Positions 1 to 6,837 of a stretch of DNA of 9,034 nt are shown one piece after another. How positions within the stretch are numbered: the stretch's first letter is position 1; every line of letters starts with the position of its first letter. The DNA comes from JBDGYE01 sp039584255 (GTDB taxonomy: Bacteria; Gemmatimonadota; Gemmatimonadetes; Palauibacterales; Palauibacteraceae): assembly GCA_039584255.1 (NCBI GenBank), contig JBDGYE010000105.1, forward strand, positions 1 through 9,034, in the 5' to 3' direction. Below the pieces are notes generated by a model. The model was not told the DNA's origin. It searched no databases and saw only the letters and a program-made list of their open reading frames with translations. A program made the translations under genes and the position numbers.

Positions 1-302
1 TAGGCCGTCGGCATGTCCCCGCCGGTGATCACCGCGTTGACCCCGTCGAGCGCCTTGGCCCTGGAGGTGTCGATCGAGACGATGTTGGCGTGCGGGACGG
101 TGCTGCGGAGGAGCTTTGCGTGGAGCATGCTGGGGAGGACGAGATCGTCGGTGTAGATCTCGGTGGTCGCCGTATCATTAAAAAAGGCGATGCGCCGATT
201 CCGGCGGCCGAGCTGGGTGAATTCGGCCTCGGCGAGGTCCTTGAGCACCTCCGGGTCCTCGGCGGCGTCCTTCTGCTTCGGAAACAGCTCGTGTGGGTGC
301 AT
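1..302 (-). CDS. Xanthine dehydrogenase/CoxL-family molybdopterin-binding subunit, N-terminal fragment (3' end outside window, contains adapter artefact)
   Basis: The first 100 codons from an ATG at 300-302 are visible; the rest lies beyond the left edge. After a charged N-terminus (residues 1-38), residues 50-99 fit the start of the large subunit of molybdenum hydroxylases: YTDDLVLPSMLHAKLLRS, then PHANIVSIDTS, then GVNAVITGGDMP, close to the family pattern YTDDxxLPGMLHxKxLRSPxPHAxIxSID. These enzymes oxidise aldehydes, purines, CO or aromatic CoA thioesters and need a [2Fe-2S] partner; a candidate partner is encoded at 3980-4516. Residues 40-51 (FFNDTATTEIYT) are translated sequencing-adapter DNA, so the true residues there, expected to be the DAxxKVTGxA stretch, are unknown. 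The substrate cannot be told from this fragment. The start lies 40 bp after the PQQ dehydrogenase stop, so the two may be cotranscribed; no clear Shine-Dalgarno precedes it. Confidence 0.82.
   Translation of the reverse strand, partial: MHPHELFPKQKDAAEDPEVLKDLAEAEFTQLGRRNRRIAFFNDTATTEIYTDDLVLPSMLHAKLLRSTVPHANIVSIDTSRAKALDGVNAVITGGDMPTA
151..185 (-). other. Illumina P5 adapter sequence plus oligo-A, assembly artefact
   Basis: On the minus strand bases 179 to 151 read AATGATACGGCGACCACCGA followed by GATCTACAC, which is the complete 29-base Illumina P5 flow-cell oligo with no mismatch. It is directly flanked at 180-185 by six A's on the plus strand, the usual homopolymer seen when reads run past the adapter end. 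It sits inside the CoxL-like reading frame, which stays open through it. A 29-base perfect match to a synthetic oligo is not expected by chance, so this stretch is not genomic. Confidence 0.97.
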
Positions 303-342
303 GGGGGTGAATCTAGGACGGGTCGGTTGCCCGGCGCACGCT

Positions 343-2418
343 TTAATCCGGCAGAGTGAACGCGATCAGGTGGTCGCTCACTTCGAGCGGGGCCCGGCCG
401 TGCCCGCCTGCGGCGATTACGACGTACTGCTTTCCGTCCGGCCGCAGCCGGTAGGTCATCGGCGTTGCCATCGCGGGAGCCGGGAGCCGCGTACTCCACA
501 GCTCTTCTCCCGTCTCGAGATCGAACGCCCGAAAGGCTTTCTCCACGACCGCGCCGATGAAGACGAGTCCGCTTGCCGTGATGACCGGTCCGCCGAGGGT
601 GATGGACCCGAAGCGGAAGTTGAGCGGCACCGGAGCCAGGTCGCGGATGGTCCCCAGCGGGACCTCCCACAGCGGCTCACCCGTCTGCAGGTCCACGGCC
701 ATCAGCGTGGACCAGGGTGGCCTGGTGCACGGCATCCCCCACGGGGAGAGGAGGATCGCCTCGCGCACCATCACGTAGGGCGTGCCCTCCTGCATTCCCA
801 CCTCACCGCGGTATCCGGGAGTTCCTCGAACCTCCGACCACACCTCGCGCGGTACCAGGCGAGCCCAGCTGACGGTCCGCGTCTGGTTGAGGACCATCAC
901 GCCGCGGTCCTCGTCCACCGCCGCACCACCCCAGTTCGCGCCACCTACGATGCTCGGGAACTGAAGCGTCCCCTCCAGCGACGGTGGTGTGAAGATCCCC
1001 TCGTTTTGCAGGCCGCTCATGGCCTCCCGGCAGCGGCTCCGGTCCCATGGGGTGAGGCCCCACACCTGATCCGGCGTGAACTGGAGCGGGTGGAGCGGAG
1101 GCGGATGAGTCGGGAACGGCTGGGTCGGCCAGGTCTGCTCGCCGGGAACGTCGCTCTGCGGCACGGGCCGTTCCTCCACCGGCCAGAGGGGCTCACCGGT
1201 GTCGCGGTCCAGAATGAAGACGAAGCCCATCTTGGTCGGCTGGATCACCGCGTCGATCGCCCGGCCGTCTTTGCGCACCGTGGCCAGGGTCGGCTGCGAT
1301 CCGATATCGTAGTCCCACAGGTCGTGGTGCACGACCTGAAAGTGCCACACCCGCTCGCCGGTCGACGCGCGCAGCGCCACCACCGAGTTGGCGTAGATGC
1401 CTGAACCCGGACGGGCGCCACCGAAGTAGTCGGGCGCGACGCTGCCCGTCGGGGCAAAAACGAGATCTCGCTCCGGGTCGGCGGAGAGCGGCGCCCACGC
1501 GTTTCCGGCTCCGGTGCGCTCGGCCCCTTCCGGACTCCACTCCTCCCACCCGGGATCGGCGGGCGAGCGAGGCACGGGGTCCCAACTCCACAGCAGCTCA
1601 CCCGTTCTAGCGTCGAAACCGCGGATGGTGCCCCGCTCGACGTCGACGCGACGGTTGTCGCCGACCGCCGACCCCACGACCACAACGTCGTTCACTACGA
1701 CCGGCGGGGAGGTGACCTCGTACCGTCCGGGCTCGACGACCCCCACGCCGACCGTCAAGTCCACTTCACCGCTGACGCCGAAGTCAGGACAGAGCTCTCC
1801 CGTGTCCGCGTCGAGCGCCAGGAGGCGGGCGTCCAGCGTGCCGAACAGGATGCGGCGCGGGCAAGAACCCGGCGGGTCCTCGCGGGCTGCCTCCCAGCTC
1901 GCGACACCGCGGGAGGTCATGTTCTCGGAGTACGAGTGCGACTTGTCGATCCCCGGGTCATGGGCCCAGATCTCCTCGCCCGTCTCCGGATCCAGCGCGA
2001 TCACACGGCTGAACGGGGTGCTGAGGTAGAGCCGCCCGTCGAAGAGGATCGGCGTCGCCTGAAAGGAGCTCCGCGACGGATACTGGCTTCCATCCGAGAC
2101 GTCCCCGGATCGGTATGTCCAGGCGACCTCGAGCGCGAAAACGTTGTCGGGGGCAATTTGGGTGAGTGGGGAGTAGCGGTGCCCCCCCTGGTCGCCACCG
2201 TAGTAGGACCAGCCCGCCGTAGGCCCGGAGTAATCAACCGTCACATTAAGGGTACGAACGGTTCGGGCAATCCGAAGCGAAGCGAGTATCAGTACCCCGA
2301 CGGCGATAAGGATCAGCGCGGTTTGAAAGCGACTGCGTCGCGGCTTGCTCGGCACTTCGGAGTCGCTCGATCCAGTCGGAGTCGTTTCTGTGTCAGGCAT
2401 CTCGCTCACCAGTCGCAC
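343..2418 (-). CDS. Membrane-anchored PQQ-dependent dehydrogenase (glucose/quinate dehydrogenase family)
   Basis: A 691-residue quinoprotein of the membrane glucose dehydrogenase family, which oxidises sugars or polyols in the periplasm and passes electrons to quinone. Residues about 33-49 form one hydrophobic anchor after a basic stretch (KPRRSR), unlike E. coli Gcd (about 796 aa, five helices). The rest is a beta-propeller with repeated W motifs (ALDPETGEEIW, FDARTGELLW, LRASTGERVWHF). Family signatures: YGGDQGGHRYSPLTQI at 73-88, VVHHDLWDYD at 362-371, PTKMGFVFILDRDTGEPLWP at 394-413, VPGEQTWPTQPF at 424-435, GGANWGG at 492-498 and a C-terminal GKQYVVIAAGG at 662-672. D369 and K396 have the same 27-residue spacing as the essential Asp466 and Lys493 of E. 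coli Gcd. The GTG at 2416-2418 gives the longest frame; the ATG at 2398-2400, six codons later, follows GGTGAG and may be the real start. Substrate is not determinable. Confidence 0.93.
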   Translation of the reverse strand: MRLVSEMPDTETTPTGSSDSEVPSKPRRSRFQTALILIAVGVLILASLRIARTVRTLNVTVDYSGPTAGWSYYGGDQGGHRYSPLTQIAPDNVFALEVAWTYRSGDVSDGSQYPSRSSFQATPILFDGRLYLSTPFSRVIALDPETGEEIWAHDPGIDKSHSYSENMTSRGVASWEAAREDPPGSCPRRILFGTLDARLLALDADTGELCPDFGVSGEVDLTVGVGVVEPGRYEVTSPPVVVNDVVVVGSAVGDNRRVDVERGTIRGFDARTGELLWSWDPVPRSPADPGWEEWSPEGAERTGAGNAWAPLSADPERDLVFAPTGSVAPDYFGGARPGSGIYANSVVALRASTGERVWHFQVVHHDLWDYDIGSQPTLATVRKDGRAIDAVIQPTKMGFVFILDRDTGEPLWPVEERPVPQSDVPGEQTWPTQPFPTHPPPLHPLQFTPDQVWGLTPWDRSRCREAMSGLQNEGIFTPPSLEGTLQFPSIVGGANWGGAAVDEDRGVMVLNQTRTVSWARLVPREVWSEVRGTPGYRGEVGMQEGTPYVMVREAILLSPWGMPCTRPPWSTLMAVDLQTGEPLWEVPLGTIRDLAPVPLNFRFGSITLGGPVITASGLVFIGAVVEKAFRAFDLETGEELWSTRLPAPAMATPMTYRLRPDGKQYVVIAAGGHGRAPLEVSDHLIAFTLPD

Positions 2419-2634
2419 CCGTCAAGGAGGTGCCGCCAGCGAGGCGGCCGTCGCGTGGCTCTGAGAAGCGTAACGCGAAACGCGCAGGCCGCCAGACCCA
2501 TGAGCCCCTCGCTGACCTCCCGCAGCGCTCTGGAGTTTCAGCCGGGCGCAGCCGATTGACGGCCCCAGTGGCTTCGAGTAGCGTAATACCATCGGCCTAC
2601 GGGCCGCTCGTATCAGGCCTTTCAGGAGGTTCGA
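2419..2634. promoter_or_regulatory. Divergent intergenic region between PQQ dehydrogenase and tandem NTF2-like lipoprotein
   Basis: This 216-bp gap separates two genes transcribed away from each other and so should hold both promoters. On the plus strand TTGACG at 2556-2561 is a fair -35; the hexamer 17 bases later (TAGCGT, 2579-2584) matches the -10 consensus poorly, while the better-looking TAATAC (2584-2589) is 22 bases away. No confident promoter or operator can be named. No coding sequence is seen here. Confidence 0.3.
2624..2630 (+). promoter_or_regulatory. Strong Shine-Dalgarno of the NTF2-like lipoprotein gene
   Basis: AGGAGGT lies 4 bases before the ATG at 2635. It is one of the two best ribosome binding sites in the window and fixes the start of the lipoprotein gene. 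Confidence 0.85.
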
Positions 2635-3612
2635 ATGAAGACGCGCCGCGGCACTGACGGACTACTTGTTCTCGCGTTGCTCTGGGCCGCTTGCGGGCCG
2701 GCCGAGGACACGGAGCCGGCTGCAGAAGAGGCGATGGAGACCGCAGAGGCGATGGACCCCGCGGCAGCCCAGCAGCAGATCCTCGACCTGTCGGACGAGT
2801 GGATCGCACAGATGAGGGCATCCTCGGTCGAAGGCATGGTCGAGTTCTATGCGAGCGGTGGCGTGGCCATGCCGCCCTACCAGCAGGCGGTAGCGGGCCA
2901 GGAGAGTCTCACCGCCTATTTCCAGTCCTTCTTCGGCCAGGGCATCGACCAGTTTCAGATGAACACCGACGAGGTCAACGTCGCGGGCGACTGGGCCTTC
3001 GCGCGAGGCACTTACTCCCTGATGGCTCCCCTCGAAGAGGGCGGAGAGCCCGTCATGCAGACAGGGAAGTGGGGGTCGATCGATGAACGCCAGGCGGACG
3101 GGTCCTGGAAGATCGTGGGTAACCTGTGGAACACGGATGCCCCTCCGCCGGGTGTATCGGCGATGCAGATCCCGCGGTACGGTGCGACTCCCACCGGGGC
3201 GGACCCGCTATGCGTCGAGAGCATGGCAGGACTCGACGCCGCGTTTGATGAGACCTTCACGGAAGGCGACCTGGCGAATCTGCTGGCGATCCACGCCGAC
3301 GACGCGATCCGGATGCCGCCCGAGATGGGTCCGATCGCGGGCAAGAACGAGCTATCTGGCTTTCTCGGGTTCTTCCTGACCTCGTTTCCGACACGCGACC
3401 TTACGCTGACGCAGGTCGGCAGGGTCGTATCAGGCGATGTCGGCTCGACCTGGGGCGCATACCAGTTCACCTATACGCCCCCCAGGGGCGAGGTGGTGTC
3501 GGGCCGTGGCAAGTACCTCGGCGTGGGCCACCGGAACGAGAACGGTTGCTGGGTATTCAACTGGGTTATCTGGAACAGCGATTCGCCACCGACGGTGGCT
3601 ACCGGGGCGTGA
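2635..3612 (+). CDS. Lipoprotein with two tandem SnoaL/DUF4440 (NTF2-like) domains
   Basis: A 325-residue exported protein. Residues 1-20 are a lipoprotein signal: basic MKTRR, hydrophobic LLVLALLW, then a lipobox-like LWAAC with the acylated cysteine at 20. An acidic Ala/Glu-rich linker (21-44) follows, then two copies of an NTF2-like domain at about 45-170 and 193-318. Matching landmarks are MPP at 79-81 and 227-229, AG at 87-88 and 235-236, and WNTDAPP at 165-171 versus WNSDSPP at 313-319; every pair is exactly 148 residues apart, so the halves arose by internal duplication. Single SnoaL/DUF4440 proteins are usually about 130-160 aa. The family includes ketosteroid isomerase-like enzymes and many ligand-binding proteins without known activity; no catalytic residue can be assigned here. 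It is likely cotranscribed with the small membrane protein 29 bp downstream. Confidence 0.85.
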   Translation: MKTRRGTDGLLVLALLWAACGPAEDTEPAAEEAMETAEAMDPAAAQQQILDLSDEWIAQMRASSVEGMVEFYASGGVAMPPYQQAVAGQESLTAYFQSFFGQGIDQFQMNTDEVNVAGDWAFARGTYSLMAPLEEGGEPVMQTGKWGSIDERQADGSWKIVGNLWNTDAPPPGVSAMQIPRYGATPTGADPLCVESMAGLDAAFDETFTEGDLANLLAIHADDAIRMPPEMGPIAGKNELSGFLGFFLTSFPTRDLTLTQVGRVVSGDVGSTWGAYQFTYTPPRGEVVSGRGKYLGVGHRNENGCWVFNWVIWNSDSPPTVATGA

Positions 3613-3641
3613 ACCTGTGACTCATGGCTGGAAGAGGACGG

Positions 3642-3839
3642 ATGAACCCGACAGCCTATTACTACGTTTCAGGAGCGATTTTCGGCGTGGTCGGCGTCCT
3701 GCACATCGGCCGTGCGGCCCTCCGAATCCCGGTTCTCGCCGGTGAATGGGAGTTTCCGTTCTGGCTCTCGTGGCCTGGCGGACTCGTGGCCATTCTGCTG
3801 TGCCTGTGGGCGTTCCGGCTGGCGAGACGGCTGAGTTAG
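3642..3839 (+). CDS. Small two-helix membrane protein of unknown function
   Basis: A 65-residue protein, mostly hydrophobic. From the ATG at 3642 it reads MNPTAYYYVSGAIFGVVGVL and onward: helix 1 is roughly residues 6-24 and helix 2 roughly 39-58, joined by a short loop containing EWEFPFW, and it ends in the basic tail RLARR. A start at 3624 in the same frame would add six residues (MAGRGR) but has no ribosome binding site, whereas AGAGGA precedes the 3642 ATG by 3 bases. It begins 29 bp after the lipoprotein stop on the same strand, which suggests a two-gene transcript. I do not recognise a named family with assigned function; short proteins of this layout are common as hypothetical inner-membrane proteins. 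Confidence 0.7.
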   Translation: MNPTAYYYVSGAIFGVVGVLHIGRAALRIPVLAGEWEFPFWLSWPGGLVAILLCLWAFRLARRLS

Positions 3840-3852
3840 CGAGAGCCGACTT

Positions 3853-3871
3853 GAGCTCGGCGAGCGAGCTC
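3853..3871. terminator. Perfect 7-bp inverted repeat between convergent genes, possible terminator
   Basis: GAGCTCG (3853-3859) and CGAGCTC (3865-3871) form a perfect stem around a 5-base loop, 14 bp after the stop of the small membrane protein and in the 140-bp gap before the convergent [2Fe-2S] gene. The position fits a terminator, but no T-run follows directly; the nearest T-rich stretch (CTTTCTCTTCT) starts about 23 bases later. Intrinsic termination is therefore uncertain. Confidence 0.35.
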
Positions 3872-3979
3872 GTAGGACACGTCTGTCGCTGGGCTTTCTC
3901 TTCTATTGACCCGGCCTCTCGCTGAGCCGCCTGGAAGATTGGGCGCGGGTCGGGCGCGAGCGACATGCCCCGCCCGCGT

Positions 3980-4516
3980 CTAGCCGGTCCGCTCCCGCAC
4001 GCCCCCGTCGGCCCGGCGGGTCTCCAGGATGTCCGCCGGCTTCACGCCTGTGCGGATCGACTCGGCCGCCAGCTCGACCGCCTCGAAGATCTTCGTATAG
4101 CCCGTGCAGCGGCACAGGTTGCCGGAGAGCGCGTGCATGATCTCGTGGCGTGAGGGCGCTTGGTTCTCCAGCAGGAGTCCGAAGGCGCTGCACAGGATCC
4201 CCGGTGTGCAAAAGCCACATTGGGCGCCCCCGCACAGATCGAACGCGTCCTGCAGTGGGTGAGGACTCGGGCCTTCGGCCAAGCCTTCTACCGTGATAAT
4301 CTCGCGGTTCTCGGCCTCCTGCACCGGAAGGATGCAGGACAGGTGCGCCTCCCCGTCCAGTAGCACGGTGCAGGCACCGCAGTCGCCCTTGTCACAGCCC
4401 TGCTTGGAGCCCGTGAGGCCGAGGATGTACCTCAGCGTCTCGAGGAGGGTATAGTGCGTCGGCACCGCCACCTCATGGGTGTCGCCGTTGACTCGCAGGG
4501 TCAGGGTTTCTCGCAT
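3980..4516 (-). CDS. [2Fe-2S]-binding subunit of a molybdenum hydroxylase (CoxS/XdhC-like)
   Basis: A 178-residue electron-transfer subunit, about the usual length for the small subunit of CO dehydrogenase/aldehyde oxidase-type enzymes. The N-terminal plant-type ferredoxin domain holds one cluster with Cys41, Cys46, Cys49 and Cys61 in GCDKGDCGACTV and SC. The C-terminal helical domain holds the second cluster with Cys100, Cys103, Cys135 and Cys137 in QCGFCTPG and NLCRCTGY; Gln99 is the residue that contacts the molybdopterin cofactor in related structures. All eight cluster cysteines are present, so the protein looks functional. It would pass electrons from the molybdenum site to FAD. The CoxL relative is at the left edge, same strand, about 3.7 kb away, and no FAD subunit is seen, so partnership is plausible but unproven. 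The ATG at 4514-4516 lacks a clear Shine-Dalgarno. Confidence 0.95.
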   Translation of the reverse strand: MRETLTLRVNGDTHEVAVPTHYTLLETLRYILGLTGSKQGCDKGDCGACTVLLDGEAHLSCILPVQEAENREIITVEGLAEGPSPHPLQDAFDLCGGAQCGFCTPGILCSAFGLLLENQAPSRHEIMHALSGNLCRCTGYTKIFEAVELAAESIRTGVKPADILETRRADGGVRERTG

Positions 4517-4585
4517 GATCGCGGCTGGCGAGGGACGCCAGACAGCTCGTTGTCGTGTCGCTCCGGCTGCTGAATGTTGGGGAAA

Positions 4586-4615
4586 AGACTAGCCGTGCGC
4601 CGCGCGATGGGTCAA
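4586..4615 (-). promoter_or_regulatory. Candidate sigma70-type promoter for the [2Fe-2S] subunit gene
   Basis: On the minus strand TTGACC (4615-4610) and TAGTCT (4591-4586) are 18 bases apart and lie about 70-100 bp upstream of the [2Fe-2S] gene start. The -35 matches consensus at five of six positions, the -10 at three of six. This is a weak call from sequence alone. Confidence 0.3.
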
Positions 4616-4660
4616 GCAGGCTGGGCGCCCTGCATGAAACAGCGGACGGTGCGACACGGC

Positions 4661-4681
4661 GTAAAGTGAGCCAGTAAAGTG
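4661..4681 (+). repeat. 8-bp direct repeat GTAAAGTG in the divergent intergenic region
   Basis: GTAAAGTG occurs at 4661-4668 and again at 4674-4681, a 13-bp period, between the [2Fe-2S] gene (minus) and the exported protein gene (plus). It could be a regulator site upstream of the exported protein, but a short repeat of this kind can be chance. Confidence 0.4.
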
Positions 4682-4776
4682 CGTGCGATTCAACGATGTC
4701 TGGGGGATCCAGCGGCCAACAGGTGAGCACGATGCGGATGGAGATGGTTGACGCGATGCGAAGGGCAGGTTCGGCC

Positions 4777-6837
4777 ATGACGAAGTCCTCGAGCGGCCAC
4801 GGCTTTCAGCTATCCGTGGCGGCGTTGCTGTCCGCCGGGTTGCTCGCCGCGTCGGGCCCCGGGGCAGAAGCGCAGGAATCCGGGCAGGAAGGTGTGGCGC
4901 TCGATCGATGGCTCGTCACCTGGCCTGTGACGACCGCCGGGCTCGAGTCCGAAGCGGCCGATCCACTGTCGGGTGGAGCCGGGCAACCGATCTTGCCGGA
5001 CCGGGATATCGTCGCAGGGCCCGGGTACTGGAGCCTCGTGCGACAAGCTCCGCCGTTCAGTCTCGCTGCGGGGGCGTGGATCGATCTCGAGGCGGACCTC
5101 GTGGACGTACCTGCCGTGGGGTCATCACCGGGGAGCGATGGCACGGTGCTCGCTCACGCCTACCTGCGCTCGCCGACGGACCGGAGTCTTCTTTTGACGA
5201 TCTCCCGCTCGTCGTGCCGCCGAGTTGCTGGCTGGCTGAACGGCCAGCCGATCGCCGATCTCGCGGCCGAGGCCTCGACCCGACCGGAAGGCGGGGGCGA
5301 CACGGCGGAATACGCGGAAGTGAGGCTCGGCGCCGGATGGAACACGCTTCTGGTCACCGTCTCGGAGGGTGACTGCCCGAGCCGTCTCGGTGGATGGCTC
5401 AGGCCGAGCGTTCTTCCTCCCGGGAGGGACGAGGAGCCCATGGGCACGGACGGTGTTCGGGTGCAGGCCTCGCGTCCACCCGGTGTTCGACGCTCCCCAC
5501 CAGCCGGCTTCCTGGAGGTCTCCTCGCTCGGACTGTCGGACGACCTGGTGTGGGAAGCCGGTGCCGAAGATCTCACCGGCAGCCTCACCGTGCCTTTGAG
5601 CGCCTGGGGGCGGGCCGTGGGCGACCTCACACCTCGTGCGTCGGCCGAGCCCCAGCGCCCTTCAGCGCCACCCGAGGTCGACCTCTCTGGCCGGTGGAAC
5701 CTGCGGGTCTTTGCTCCACAGGGTATCGGGAACGCCACGGCCGAGCTCGAGATGACGGACGATGGCTCGCTCACGGGGCAGGTTCGAGGAGCGAGACTGG
5801 GTGGCGATCTGGAAGAAGGTTGGGTCAGCGGGCGCGACTTTCGCTTCACCATCGAGACGGGCCGGCAGTCGACTCGTCTGACATACACGGGCAGTGTGAG
5901 CGCGAGCGGCGACTCCATTCGAGGCACGATCGCACTTGGCGAGGCAGGCGACTTCTCGTCCGGCTTTCGGGGGGCTCGTGTCGATTCCGACGGGGTGACC
6001 CGCGAGGAACAGGAACCGGCCGAGGATGCGCCGGCCGAGCCCCGGGAACCGGACGCGGGGCGTGGCGGACGCCGGCCGGGCGGTGGAGCGCCCGCCGATG
6101 GGCCGCCCGGCGCCTTTCCCGTATCGGCAGACGATGCGCGGGATGCCCTCGTGCGCCAGCGGCTTCTTCCCCCACCCGAGATTCGTCCGGCGGCCCCCGA
6201 GCAGGCGGAACTCCGGTTAGAGGCAGGCGGGGAGAAGCGAGAGATGACCGTAAGCGGGCTCGAGGCGGCACGGGCCACGGACCAGGTGGTCGCGGTACCG
6301 TTCGACGACCTGCGTGAGGCGAGCCTGTCCTCGACGAAGGTGAAGCTCCGCATCCAGTGGGGGAAAGAGCGGCGCGAACTCGCCAGGGACCTGGCACCCG
6401 AGCTCCTCCTCACACGACTCCACGGGCCGATCGTCTTACGTGGATGGAGCGAGGTCGAAGGAATTCTGGATGACGACGCGCCCTCCAGTCGGATTCTGTT
6501 CGGGACATGGCGGATTCCTGATGCCCTCTCGGGCTTCACCCTAGAGCTGAGTACGAAGGGTACGCCGAGCGAGTACCGCCTGGGCGGAGAGCCGATGGGC
6601 GATGAGCGGATGGTCCTGTGCGCCTCGTGTCGAGAGGGGGACCGCCTGGAGCTCGAGGTGCGGGCGCCACGGGACTGGGAGGGCACGCCCACCGTGGTGG
6701 TCGTCGAATCGGGGTACCCGGCCGGCGCCGACAATCCGTCGGCCCCACCGGCCAGAGAGTGGCTCGATGCGCTGCGCGGCGGCGGGAACAGACGCTACCT
6801 GGAGCTGAACGCCCGCTTCTCGGAAGAGGGCTCTTAG
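4777..6837 (+). CDS. Large exported multi-domain beta-rich protein of unknown function
   Basis: About 686 residues from the ATG at 4777. That start gives a good signal peptide: short polar MTKSSSGHGFQ, hydrophobic LSVAALLSAGLLAAS, and cleavage after AEA near residue 32; GGCAGG precedes it by 7 bases. In-frame ATGs at 4696 and 4732 are alternatives with longer N-termini. Residues about 80-215 resemble the non-catalytic beta-sandwich found in exported hydrolases (VAGWLNGQPI, then GAGWNTLLVTV). Residues about 302-403 form a lipocalin-like domain, DLSGRWNLRVFAPQG to RLTYTGSVSASGDSIRGTIALG, of the type seen attached to periplasmic amidohydrolases in Gemmatimonadota-like genomes. A Pro/Gly/Glu/Arg linker (about 404-450) leads to an unrecognised C-terminal domain with CASC. 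No catalytic motif is visible. Its stop overlaps that of the convergent tatA/B gene. Confidence 0.8.
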   Translation: MTKSSSGHGFQLSVAALLSAGLLAASGPGAEAQESGQEGVALDRWLVTWPVTTAGLESEAADPLSGGAGQPILPDRDIVAGPGYWSLVRQAPPFSLAAGAWIDLEADLVDVPAVGSSPGSDGTVLAHAYLRSPTDRSLLLTISRSSCRRVAGWLNGQPIADLAAEASTRPEGGGDTAEYAEVRLGAGWNTLLVTVSEGDCPSRLGGWLRPSVLPPGRDEEPMGTDGVRVQASRPPGVRRSPPAGFLEVSSLGLSDDLVWEAGAEDLTGSLTVPLSAWGRAVGDLTPRASAEPQRPSAPPEVDLSGRWNLRVFAPQGIGNATAELEMTDDGSLTGQVRGARLGGDLEEGWVSGRDFRFTIETGRQSTRLTYTGSVSASGDSIRGTIALGEAGDFSSGFRGARVDSDGVTREEQEPAEDAPAEPREPDAGRGGRRPGGGAPADGPPGAFPVSADDARDALVRQRLLPPPEIRPAAPEQAELRLEAGGEKREMTVSGLEAARATDQVVAVPFDDLREASLSSTKVKLRIQWGKERRELARDLAPELLLTRLHGPIVLRGWSEVEGILDDDAPSSRILFGTWRIPDALSGFTLELSTKGTPSEYRLGGEPMGDERMVLCASCREGDRLELEVRAPRDWEGTPTVVVVESGYPAGADNPSAPPAREWLDALRGGGNRRYLELNARFSEEGS

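Noticed and set aside
1..302. Peptide FFNDTATTEIYT as a novel insertion or mobile element in CoxL
   Set aside because: It is fully explained by the Illumina P5 oligo plus a homopolymer tail.
163..1404. A 413-codon open frame on the plus strand opposite the PQQ dehydrogenase
   Set aside because: It is antisense to a well-supported gene, is rich in Arg/His/Pro as expected for a GC-rich shadow frame, begins in the adapter sequence, and shows no family motif.
2556..2589. TTGACG and TAATAC as a promoter for the lipoprotein gene
   Set aside because: The 22-base spacer is outside the normal 16-19 range, so I did not call it as a promoter.
5160..6734. A 524-codon open frame on the minus strand inside the exported protein gene
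   Set aside because: It is Ser/Arg/Pro-rich with no recognisable domain, while the opposite strand has a signal peptide and domain motifs. Long antisense frames are common at this GC content.
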